Below, piece after piece: positions 44,767 to 54,699 of a stretch of DNA of 64,000 nt. The position numbers and the translations under genes were made by a program. The DNA lies in contig SSNU01000017.1 in NCBI GenBank assembly GCA_012064415.1, forward strand, positions 176,455-240,454, given 5' to 3'. This DNA is from Gyrodactylus bullatarudis (taxonomy: Eukaryota > Platyhelminthes > Monogenea > Gyrodactylidea > Gyrodactylidae). Below the pieces are notes generated by a model. It ran no database searches. It was not told the origin of the DNA and was given only the letters and a program-made list of their open reading frames with translations. How positions within the stretch are numbered: the first letter of the stretch is position 1; every line of letters begins with the position of its first letter.

Positions 44767-45823
44767 CTACTTTTCATATAAATCTTTCCTAGCAACACAA
44801 GAAATTTCTTGCAGAATGCAAATGAAAGTTAAAAAGTTGACTTGTAAAAATCTTACAAAGCAATCATGATTTATAGTTTCCAAACCAATTCCAGCGAGCA
44901 TATAAAAATGTCTATTTTTGCGGTAAAATTTGGAAACATAATCAAAATAGATTACAGGTGAAGGACCCGTTTTCTTTCCCATTTTGCTCCAACTATCACT
45001 TACGTCTTGGTTATATACCTAAATCAGCTTTATTTCGAACCAATGAGAGGGTGAGAAACTGTCAACCAATGAAATCCAAGTACACCAAATTTGTGAATTT
45101 CGTGGTACACGTTATGAATACGTAATTACCATAACCCTGACAAATTGATCTGAAGTTAATTAATTTTTAGATATTAATCATTAGAATTAAATAATTTCTA
45201 GATTAAGATGTTAAAAAATTTCGTACGTAGCTTCTACGAGGAGTTTGTTTTTTGGTCATGTTAGCGTAATGATTTTAGATAGAGCACAAAAAATTACATC
45301 GGTAGTCTAATTTTCATCACGATTGAATTTTTTTTAAATTGAACTAAGGGAATTTTAAAAATTCCATCATTGGAAATTAATTTCAAAATCCCGTTTCGAA
45401 TCATCTTACCCCGCCACAATGACTCACATGGAAAGCGCAACGAAAGAGGTGGGGAAGTGTACTAAATGCCCAAAAGATTGTGTAATTCTTGTACCATAGC
45501 TATAGTTTATTGAGACCCCTCTTTTATTATTCACACTAAGGAATTTCTATGCATAGAATAACAAATGATTATATCAATGTTTTGTTCGACCTCATATGAG
45601 ACCCCTTTATCTATTGTACAATGTAAAATGCGAATGGTATTCAACGATTGGTCCATTACAATTTTGATCCTAGTCTTCCATATCATATTTATCTGACTCT
45701 ACTTGAATGCTCATTCGTAAACATAAACATGAAGCTCTATACTAATAAAGAGAAATATATAACCAAGGCGTAAGTGATAGTTAGAGCAAAATGGGAAAGA
45801 AAACGGGTCCTTCACCTGTATAT
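44767..45823. repeat. inverted repeat with mirrored start codons and TATA-like boxes
   Basis: 44951-45020 is the reverse complement of 45756-45823 (tataaccaaggcgtaagtga, tagttagagcaaaatgggaa, gaaaacgggtccttcacctg). Each arm has a tatata-type box about 40 bp before an ATG starting MGKKTGPSPV, one reading leftward (44982 down to 44767, 71 codons) and one rightward (stop after about 22 codons). It probably represents two inverted 5' ends of the same transposon gene. Confidence 0.6.
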
Positions 45824-45929
45824 AACGATAAGAAAAACTCAAAATATTTCCAACAATAATTCGATTACAATAAGATTTGAAACCTAGATTCTAATACACT
45901 CCTCGTTAATAGAAATTGATTTTTTTTAA

Positions 45930-46140
45930 TTGCCTCTTTCTTGAACTTTTAGGACGATATTCCAGAAATCAACCATATTCGATCGTTAGAGCAATCTGTC
46001 TGGAAATTCATTAGAAGATAATACACGAAAAGAAATACATGGGTTCTTAACAGAATTATTCTGAATAATATTGCTCAAGGCACCGAAATTTACACAGACC
46101 AGTGGAGAGGCTACAGAGGGCTTGATGTGCTTTGAACACA
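45930..46140 (+). pseudogene. Merlin / IS1016-type (ISXO2-like) transposase fragment
   Basis: Reads RNTWVLNRIILNNIAQGTEI then YTDQWRGYRGLDVL and a stop. The GTxIxxDxWxxYxxL motif, with its Asp, is typical of ISXO2-like DDE transposases of Merlin elements. Flanking sequence to about 46730 has short decayed frames (e.g. KRFSGQLSMDEFVKRR near 46690-46735). Too short for certainty. Confidence 0.5.
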
Positions 46141-46779
46141 GAACTTACTGGATCCTAATTTCTTAGCAAGATACTGCGACAACATAGAAGCATGTAAACT
46201 CTCAAATTCAATATTTTTTGCAGCTAATTACTAAAATTTTAGTGATTGTTAACTGGGATTAATGAATCAAAATTTGTTTCTCAGATCATGTTTGACAAGT
46301 AAATCGAATACGGCCATCAAAATCTTGAGAAAAGGATCTTAGACAATTTCAAAGAGCTGAGTAAGGCGGAAGCCCACTTTATAAACAAACTCGAACCTGT
46401 CCTGTGCAAATAAAAAGTGCTAGCTACAAAGTTAGGCTATGTAGAAAAGGAGCGATTCAAAATGATGAAGAAGCTTGCAAGGGTTTCTAAAATTTTTATC
46501 ATCCATCTCTTTGTTCTTCAACCCAAGTGACAGAGAACCAAAAAGTTGATGCAAAGTGTGAATGGAAGTGCAAGCCAATAGAAGCTAACTGAAGTTAGTA
46601 ATCAAATCAATTCACAGCCTGTAATTAATGTTAGCACAGAGAAGCCAAACCTCCCTCCCACCAAAACAAAAAGAGGGAAAAATTGAAAAAGATTCAGTGG
46701 ACAATTATCGATGGATGAATTCGTGAAGAGAAGATAACTCAATCAACCCTATTACAACAATACAATTTTTAACATATCA

Positions 46780-46930
46780 CGACCCTCACCCCCTATGTTT
46801 GATCCCTAAAAAACAATTTGAACCAATAAGAGGAATATGCATATGCTTGAAAATTTAATATAAATATCAAGCCGATGTAATAGTCTGATGAGATCCGGTG
46901 AAATATAAGCTCAATCACTAAATACACTGA
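46780..46930 (+). ncRNA. PLE-type terminus with hammerhead-like core
   Basis: ctgatgag at 46885-46892, 5 nt of loop or stem, then gtgaaata from 46898. About 100 nt upstream there is a ccaataagag box, as in the two other copies (52010, 60957). ctgatga...gaaa is the hammerhead catalytic core. taaatatc directly before the gccgatgtaatagt spacer could supply the cleavage strand. Helix II is short and imperfect, so activity is uncertain. Confidence 0.45.
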
Positions 46931-48200
46931 ACTTCCTAGAAAATGTATCATCCGAAAAATAATCGATCGAAATATTTCTACCTGATTACTCATGAGTACG
47001 ACCATTAATTTCAAAAAAATATTTTTAGAACCTCGTATATTCTGAAGCGCCAAATAGGCTTGAAATTCACAATAAAAAATTTTATTTTGGCTAATATCAC
47101 TATGCTCTTGACTCTAAACCTTTTTCCATTAATCTAGCTCCATTAATAAGCGAAATATATTTTTTTCGTTCTACATCAATAAAAATAACTCCATCCGATG
47201 CAGAATGAAAAGTTGTTTCACTTGCCTAAATTTTATGCATCAATATCATAATCGGTGAAAACTAGACGAGTTCAAAGTTGATATGATCGGGATTTTCGTT
47301 TTCGAATGAAAATCGATAAAATTCCATTTTTAATCTGACTTTAGTTATGGACCCCCTTTTTTTCTTATTCACTTGACTTCTAATTCCTCATGAAGATATC
47401 TTCGTCATCAGGAAATTTAAAATACATTTACAAAACTTGGATGACCATATTTGATTTTCTCGATTAATCACGATTCTAAGGGAACAACTTTTAATCACTC
47501 AGTTACACTGAAGAATAAATCTATATCTCTAACATGAATGTTTAGAGTTCATGTTCGATCTTTCACCAAACATTTAGCGTGACATTCTCGGATGAAATCA
47601 ATAAAATTCACCACAAAATAAATTCAAATTATATTTCCCATGTGCTTGAAAAAGACAACGAAAAATGGAGAATATAATTCGTTCTTTGGAAAAATAAGAA
47701 GCCAATTCATCATTATAATTATGATATAAAGAAGGCATTAGAAGCAATGATCGTACTGTATAACTAACAAGAGAATAACAAATATGTTTAGTTTTTTCTT
47801 CTATCTAGCTTCATGAAAGCTATAATAATTCCTTCCCATAACAGAGAGCAAAAGAAGTTGCAATTTATCACAGCTATGATTATCTTTCTCTTTTGAATAG
47901 AACGAACATGCGTAGAGGGACGTTTTTTTCTTTACTTTTTCTTTTTTATAAAGAAATACTTTGTCTACTGAAAGGGGAAATCTATTTTTGGCTATAACTT
48001 ACAAAACTGGTATTTCTTCCCTGGAGCGAGGATAAAACTGAGAATTTTGAAATTCAATATAAGAAATGTGTCTGGTTTCAATACTTGAAGTACTACAGGT
48101 TCCTTCGTCAGCCACATTTTCAATAGATCACCAATAATACTCATCAAGTTTTAACACATTATCAGAATAAGCCATCGCTAAAGACCTAGATGCATTCAGT
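46931..48200. other. gene-free stretch
   Basis: No domain, splice-consistent exon or clear repeat recognised. Confidence 0.55.
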
Positions 48201-48219
48201 TTCATTTAATAAATAAATC

Positions 48220-48620
48220 TAATTGTTATGAAGTTCGAAAAAGATGATTCTCACAAAAATGAATACGTTGAAGATTTTTCTAAAGTCCAGATGATGTTAA
48301 TTTTATAGTTTAAAGAAAAGAATTTAGGAAAATATGATTTCAAAATTTGATTTGGCGCCAACATCTAATTTTTTGATTTTTTTAGCTGATTTAATAGTAG
48401 CAGAATGGTTCTCAGAATCAAGATTAGATAAGAAAATCGATAATGAAAAATCTGATCTAATGGTTAATTTCATTATCGTTTGGGAGTTTGATTTCGTTGC
48501 TCATTTTTTTCCATTGAAAATCAATGAAATTTCCATAATCTGTTAAAATCGGTGAAACTTTCGAAAATTTATTTGCAATATTTGGCTTCTTTGTTTATTT
48601 CTGATCCAGAGAGACCTTTT
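48220..48620. mobile_element. foldback MITE remnant, FB-2 core
   Basis: gatttggcgccaacatctaa, then agattagataagaaaatcga, followed by the partly mirrored tttcattatcgtttgggagt and cttctttgtttatttctgat. The left terminus is degraded (ttgttatgaagttcgaaaaa). No ORF. Confidence 0.5.
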
Positions 48621-48666
48621 TTAAAGGCATTATTTTGAGTCAGTTTTCATCAGATGAGTACACTTG

Positions 48667-48930
48667 TGAAGCTAATTGATATGAAGTTGGGAATCTATGA
48701 TTTTTACAGAAATATCGATTTTTTCATCAAGAATTCGTATTCTTTAAAGATATTTTGGAGTCCTACCCATGTTGTCACTTTAACCATTTGAAGAAAAAAA
48801 TTCTGATGGTACAAGTGGGCAACATGAGTGGGATTCAAAAAATCTGTAACAAGTTTGAATTCTTGATGAAAAAATCGATATTTCTTTAAAAATCATAGAT
48901 TCCCAACTTCATTTCAACCAACTTTTGATT
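48667..48930. mobile_element. foldback MITE, FB-2 family, short copy
   Basis: The left end gaagctaattgatatgaagt, then tgggaatctatgatttttac, is mirrored by ttaaaaatcatagattccca, then acttcatttcaaccaacttt. About 260 bp. Both arms include catgttg.cacttt / aagtgggcaacatgag. Confidence 0.8.
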
Positions 48931-50204
48931 TTTGATTCGTTGATTTCAACCAAACTTGTAGCACTATGTATTTTTAATCATTAATGTCTTTCATCTTATC
49001 AGAACAACTTCTCACATGCTAAGAATATGATGAATGACTTTTGAATTAAAGAAGAAAAATTTATTCCCGATTCCTTTGATCTGGTCATCTTTAATAAAAA
49101 TAACTACATTATTTCATCTGCAATGTAAAACAAAAAGCATCCATCTTAGATATCCCTCTGAGCAGCGAATAAAGTCTTAAGGGACATTCAAAAGGAATCT
49201 CCTCTTGCAAAAAGAAATAAGAGCAGTTCGAAAAATGAATAGATAAAATGACAAACTTCTCCGCTCTGCTCAAGCAAAATAAGAAAGCTCAAACATACTG
49301 GGAGATTTTGCACTAATAAAAAATTCTTTCTATCATTTTTTAAAGCTGAACATCAAATTAGAGACACCGACTGAACTTATCGGAATTGACCTCGCATCAT
49401 TTGCAAGCACCTGACTTCGTGACTTGCTACGTTGAGGTGCTTGCTTCGTTAAGTCGGGTCAAACTCTGAAAACTAAAACTTGGTCTCCTTTATTTTTACG
49501 AGAACCTCTTTTTTCACGAAAAAAGATTTTTTGGTATCCTACTCATGTTGCCCACTTTTACGATTTGAAGTAATAAATTCTGATAAAAATTTTTATATAT
49601 GATCATTTTTCAAATCCCATTTTCTCGAACTTTGAACTGAAAATTTTTATTTATTTCAAAGTGAGAGAAGTTGATTTTCAGAATCACAATAAGACAAGAA
49701 AGCAAAATATGTCATCGTTTGGGGGTCGAATTTCGATTTTTTATAATTTTTACTATTGTAAAATTAATGAAATTTCGACAAATAGAAATCTATCGAAAAT
49801 GGTGGATCTTAGGAAAAATTCTTGGCGATATTTGGCTTTCTTGTCTTATTGTGATCCTGAAAATCAACTTCTGATCACTCTCTAACTTTGAAATTAATGA
49901 AAAATTTCAGTTCAAAGTTCGAGAAAATGGGATTTTGGCACCAAATCAAAATTTGAAAAATGACCATATTTTTCATTAGAAAATTATTTTTTTTCGCTTG
50001 AGATTCCTGATTTCCGGAATCCGGTCTTGCATTTTGTAGGTAGAAAACGAAAATAGATTCTGGGTGAATATGAGCTCTTTATTTTCGTCGGTTCTCATCA
50101 GACCCTACATCGACATGAATATTTATACAGAATATTATTCAATGAAATGTGAAAGGTTCGTTTGGGCCAATCAGAGCATTTATTTGTAACCGGATGGATG
50201 GTGG

Positions 50205-50723
50205 ATGGGGTATTTGAGTAGACTTCTGACTGTTGGTGTTACACCTTTCTATCTCTTTTTGAAATATGTTTCTATTCCTCTGGACTCCTTGGAGATTGTT
50301 TTTCGTCTCATCATAATCAATGAGAACCAGGAACCAAAAATAATCTTAGATTATTTCAACCAATCACATGACAACGTAAAACTCACAATGGAAACGGAGA
50401 ATGACCAGACCCTGCACTCCCTTCTCCGCAACAGATTAGAGAAGCTAACCAAAGACACGTTCAATGGTCAGAAGACGAGAATAATTAGCCGAACCAGTCG
50501 ACTAATCAATGACAAGAACAAAGAGAAGACAAAATGGTACAACAGAAGAGGGTGCGTATATAAATTCAACTGTACATATGGAGAAACCTATATCGGAATG
50601 ACTGTGAGACCAGCGATAGAGCGAATCAAGGAACATCTCCGTGAAGGTAACGAAGGCTCCTCAATACAACAGCACCTGATGGCATCAAAACACCAAGCCA
50701 GTATGACTGACTTTAAAATCTAA
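50205..50723 (+). pseudogene. Penelope-like ORF: C-terminal region with GIY-YIG endonuclease
   Basis: 172 codons; the first 25 or so are translated terminal repeat. The middle part (TLHSLLRNRLEKLTKDTFNG) belongs to the linker between RT and endonuclease. The end reads RRGCVYKFNCTYGETYIGMT, VRPAIERIKEHLREGNEGSS and IQQHLMASKHQASMTDFKI, i.e. VYKFxC...YIG with the Arg of the next helix and the His helix, but the C-terminal acidic helix is cut off. The RT is absent, so it is non-autonomous. Confidence 0.8.
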
Positions 50724-51848
50724 AGTTCGTCTTCAGGGTTAAAAATTCCCTTGATATTATTAAAATAAATCATAACTTCTCCCTTCTTAAAGATTCACTC
50801 GAGACCATGGGGCTCTATATTAATAGAAATAAATGCAAAATTTTGCTCCCATCGGGTCTCCCTGCAACCCTCCTTGAATCTCTTCTACTTCCTGGAGAAA
50901 TTGTCTCCTTCACTTCAGATCTAGGTTTCAGTATTAACTCTAAACCTGCCTAAAATAAACTCCATGATCATGGCCATTCTTAAATTTTCGAAATCTCTAT
51001 CCTTAAGAATAAAGGGGTATAAGTCATTAGTGCCCACACACTTTGACTATATCTCACCCCTTTTAATTAACTTGACTATTGACCAGGCTAGATATATCGC
51101 AAGAATTCAAAGTAGATTTTTTATTCTCTCTACCTGAACTTAATACAATGCTCGCATTTCGGCGTCTGGGCTCAATCCTTTATGGGTCCGTCGTTACGCT
51201 TTCATCATAAAAAAATTCTCTGATTCTTCGATCAGAATCGAAAGGTCTTACAATCTAAGAAATATGTCTTATGAAAATAACTACTTACTCTCTACCTATA
51301 ATAAACTTAACACCTTCCTCTCTACACCCAAAATAAATATAAATTTTTGTGTCATTACTTTAAAGTAGACTCAACAAGAGTTTTGAATTTCAAAAATTAG
51401 TTTTTCTTGATTTTTACACCATTGTAAAGATCGTTTTCTTTAGATCGGAACCATATAATCTACTGTATATCTTATACTCAAATTAATCTATCTAGATCGA
51501 ATTAAAGTTTCTCATAAATTTATGGAAAATTATTTTTAAATCTTAGATAGATTATATGGTTCTGATCTAAAGAAAACGATCTTTACAATGGTGTAAAAAT
51601 CAAGAAAAACTAATTTTTGAAATTCAAAACTCTTGCTGAGTCTACTTTAAGTCTACTAAGTTTGTGATTCATTTGTGGCAATTTAGATTTTGATCCGGAG
51701 CTATAATTTTTTCAGTGACTTGAAGCTCTTTTGGTTGGGTCTGTGATTATATTAAAAACTTATATGAACTCATTTTATTATGTATATCAGATTTTATATG
51801 TTAAACTTAATCTCTTTAATAAATGTTATGATTTCAAAAAAAAAAAAA
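50724..51848 (+). pseudogene. LINE fragment, frameshifted, interrupted by a MITE
   Basis: After the PLE frame, the translation gives GLYINRNKCKI-type, LLPSGLPATLLESLLLPGEI and SPSLQI-type pieces in shifting frames, then MIMAILKFSKSLSLRIKGYK, YISPLLINLTIDQARYIARI and NPLWVRRYAFII-like residues. It is the same LINE as 22320-23165 but with several frameshifts. The 3' UTR resumes after the MITE (51651) and ends in a run of about 13 A near 51848. Confidence 0.7.
51364..51646. mobile_element. piggyBac-type MITE flanked by TTAA
   Basis: The left arm agtagactcaacaagagttt, then tgaatttcaaaaattagttt and gaccatata-like end, is mirrored by the right arm ending cttgctgagtctact. Arms of about 95 bp. TTAA occurs directly on both sides (51360-51363, 51647-51650), the piggyBac target duplication. 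No ORF. Confidence 0.75.
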
Positions 51849-52049
51849 GTAATGACACAAAAATTTATATTTATTTTGGGTGTAGAGAAGAAGGGTGTTA
51901 ATTTTCCACATCCATCTCTTGGGTATACCTGTAGAAAGGTGTAACACCAACAGTCAGAAGTCTACCCAAATAGCCCATCCACCATCCATCCGGTTACAAA
52001 TAAATGCTCTGATTGGCCCAAACGAACCTTTCACATTTCATTGAATAAT

Positions 52050-52110
52050 ATTCTGTATAAATATTCATGTCGATGTAGGGTCTGATGAGAACCGACGAAA
52101 ATAAAGAGCT
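52050..52110 (+). ncRNA. hammerhead-like core in a PLE terminal repeat
   Basis: ctgatgag at 52082-52089, aaccga, then cgaaaata from 52096; upstream aaatattc then atgtcgatgtagggt could form the cleavage and stem I strands. The same sequence is on the minus strand at about 50081-50102 in the other arm. Hammerhead motifs are an established feature of PLE termini; the second stem here is very short. Confidence 0.5.
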
Positions 52111-52999
52111 CATATTCACCCAGAATCTATTTTCGTTTTCTACCTACAAAATGCAAAAAATCCTAAAAGTGGGCAACATGAGTAGGATTCCAAAAAACTT
52201 TCATACAATTTTTGATGAAAAAATCGAGGTTTTCGTAAAAAATATAGATTCCCAACTTCATATTAGCCAACTTTAGTATCTTTTTCAAATTCGATTGCCT
52301 GATGGAAGAATAGGAAGTTTTGTAAAGGCCATAATTTATGACTCATAAATATAAATCTTTATATTATATTATTTATTACTATACGGAATAAATTTTGATC
52401 AATTAAAGCAGTTTAAATTTTAAACTCTAAAAAAACTAGAAAAAGAGGACTGAAAAAAAATTTGCTTTTCCTCTCAAAAAATCTATAGCTTTAATTCTTT
52501 TCCTCTCTTAAAACTAGCATGACTTTTATTTAGCAATCTAGAAATAAATTATTATCTGAGCATATGTTTGATATATTCGGCTTGATATTTATTTATTTAG
52601 ATGAAACAATGCAAATTTTTAGGTTAATCTATATCAATGAATTTCAAATATTCCCCCTCTTATTACATTGAAGAGAAATACTGAGTAATTAAATCTCGAT
52701 TTATTTAAACTCTGCCGAATGTTAGAAAGCAGTATTGATCAACTGTATTTGAATTAGCTGTATTTGAATCTTCTCTGCAAATTTAAAAGTTTGCTCTTTA
52801 GAAGCAATAAATAATTTTCAAAATAATTCTACTTATAAATAACAAGTAGTGACTTAGTATTTTATAGCTACAATCATAATGTCTGAATATATATAATTTT
52901 AGAAAAAGCACCAAAGTAAGTTTTGAAATTTCAAAATTACTGGAGCGAATTTCGACTACTCTATCATCTAAATTTTGAAAGAAAATTATTTGCACCGAT

Positions 53000-53161
53000 G
53001 TGAAAGGCTTTTAAAAGTTTTCAAATTTAAAAACCTTTTGGATTTTGGCGCCAAATGAGAATTTGAAAAATGGCCATATTTTTCATAGAAATAATTTTTT
53101 TCAGTATTTTTTTCTTCGATTGGTGAAAGTGGGCAACACGAGTAGGATTCCAAAAAATCTT
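53000..53161. mobile_element. FB-2 foldback half, cut by a PLE
   Basis: ttttggcgccaaatgagaat, then ttgaaaaatggccatatttt and gtgggcaacacgagtaggat, is the right half of an FB-2 copy, ending abruptly at aaaaaatctta where PLE-type sequence begins. Confidence 0.6.
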
Positions 53162-53970
53162 AAACACAAAAATTAGTACATAGCTGTGGATTGAGGTTTT
53201 CTTCTATCAAGTGATGAGTTAAGTCATCTTTAACTTTAGCTATGCTGTTAGTCATTTTATAAGAAAGGCGATGCCTGAGAATATAAAGAGATTGAGCTCT
53301 ATTTCGGGCATACTCTTCGGGAGAATGTGAAGAAAAGGTTTCCCATGAAAATTTTGAAATCATTTACAGACAAACAGGAAACAGCATCGCAGCTCTCAAA
53401 ACAGCCGAGGCAATTCTTATAGAGAAGGAACAACCCAGTCTATGTGTCCAAAAAAAGTTCATTCAACCTCTAGTTCTTCCAAAACCCATTCTTGGGAACA
53501 AAAGGAAACCTATCGAAACAGAGAGGAGGAACATTGAACAGGTAACAATAACAACCAAACCCCAATACAAACAAATATTACCTCCTTTTTCCAAACGAGA
53601 CAATTTTAATCAATGCCATGACTCATGACTTATAAATTATACAACCTTTCTAACCCCCCAATTCATTTTAATTGTAATCCTAATTTGGATACAAGAAATC
53701 TCAAAAGAGAACATCAAACAAAAGAGAGTAATTAATTACACACAAACAATTGTACATTTTCACCCCTCGCATGGCTCATGTGAGGGGACCCATATTCATA
53801 TCTATTCTCATGTATACTCAGAAACTATTACTACCTATGAAAGGCTGACCAATCAAACTCTTTCTTATAATATTGATGTATTTTTATTTGGCATGTAAAG
53901 ACTGAAGAGTATGCCCGAAATAGAGCTCAATCTCTTCATATTCTCAGGCATCGCCTTTCTTATAAAAAAA
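53160..53970 (+). mobile_element. Penelope-like element 3' part with inverted termini
   Basis: 53255-53318 (ataagaaaggcgatgcctga, gatt-gagctctatttcgggc) is mirrored at 53906-53966. The + strand 53370-53570 reads FEIIYRQTGNSIAALKTAEA then ILIEKEQPSLCVQKKFIQPL, the C-terminal end of a PLE GIY-YIG domain (...L.IxEAILIxxxxPSLN). Thus it is a 5'-truncated element bounded by short inverted repeats. Confidence 0.65.
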
Positions 53971-53999
53971 AAAATTAGTAACCAGTCAACATTTATCAC

Positions 54000-54620
54000 A
54001 TGCCCTGTTACACAATGTGCCAAATTAATAATGAGTTTGAAAGCCCTCAGCCTCTTCCATTTTCTATGCTCCCCACAAATTTAGACGTTTATAACCTTCT
54101 CAAACTAAAAACAGGACCGCATCCGACAAGAGACATATCAAAGTACAGGTGTCAGGTCGCTGATAAATTGATAGATGTTTATGAAAAAAGCTGGAATAGA
54201 ATTCAAAGATTAATTGTAAGAAGTTTGAAAGATCTTGTTAACAAACGTAGCCTGAGAGGCTCAAAATTCCTCAATGTGGAATAAGCTTTTTCCAGTGGCA
54301 AGATGTTCTTGCTTGTCAACTTTACGTTCGCCTTATAATAAGAAAAAGTACTTTCATCATCTGACCAAGGAATTCTTGAAAAATCAATCTTCAAACAGAC
54401 AGATGACTGTTGATGATTATAAGGCCTCTATTGCACAGGCTGAAAATAGACAAAGAATCCAAGAAGCCTTTCCTGATATTGAGGAGTCACCAAACACAGA
54501 TCTTATGAATTCTTCAGGGCCGAATACTCTCGATACCCAAAATAATCATGTTACAGTACTCGAAATAGTATTGAATAGAAATATTCCACGTACATTGTAT
54601 TGTGTCTTCTCCATATAGTT
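54000..54620 (+). pseudogene. uncharacterised transposon-associated protein, frameshifted
   Basis: Frame 1 (54000-54284): MPCYTMCQINNEFESPQPLP, YNLLKLKTGPHPTRDISKYR, CQVADKLIDVYEKSWNRIQR. Frame 2 (about 54285-54618): KLFPVARCSCLSTLRSPYNK then EFLKNQSSNRQMTVDDYKA. The order (helix with IxxVxxxW, then LFxxxxCxC, then EFLxxQxxxRxM) recalls repeated arthropod proteins of unknown function that often travel with transposons. One frameshift near 54284 separates the halves. Function not known. Confidence 0.5.
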
Positions 54621-54699
54621 GAAAATATGTTCCGTAAACTTGTAAATGAGTATAGTGGACGAGTTCAAGGTCCATTTAATTTTGGAGGTCATTTAGGCG

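Larger units (their letters stand above)
50020..52150. mobile_element. Penelope-like element with about 215-bp inverted terminal repeats
   Basis: 50031-50250 (gcattttgtaggtagaaaac ... ttctgactgttggtgttaca) is the reverse complement of 51944-52155. Each arm has a CCAAT-type box and the hammerhead-like core. Between the arms lie a GIY-YIG ORF (+) and a LINE fragment (+) that carries a TTAA-flanked MITE. The RT part of the PLE is gone. Confidence 0.75.
49498..52276. mobile_element. FB-2 foldback split by a 2.1 kb PLE-plus-LINE insertion
   Basis: Left part 49498-49997: tactcatgttgcccactttt, the core gaatcacaataagacaagaa and its mirror, ending at aaattatttttt. Right part 52155-52276: aaaagtgggcaacatgagta, then catagattccc-type end acttcatattagccaacttt. 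The gap between them holds the PLE-type unit 50020-52150, so the foldback is older than the insertion. Confidence 0.72.

Noticed and set aside
46793..47053. 86-codon minus-strand frame with hydrophobic residues suggesting membrane segments
   Set aside because: It overlaps the PLE-type terminus on the opposite strand; hydrophobicity follows from T-rich composition.
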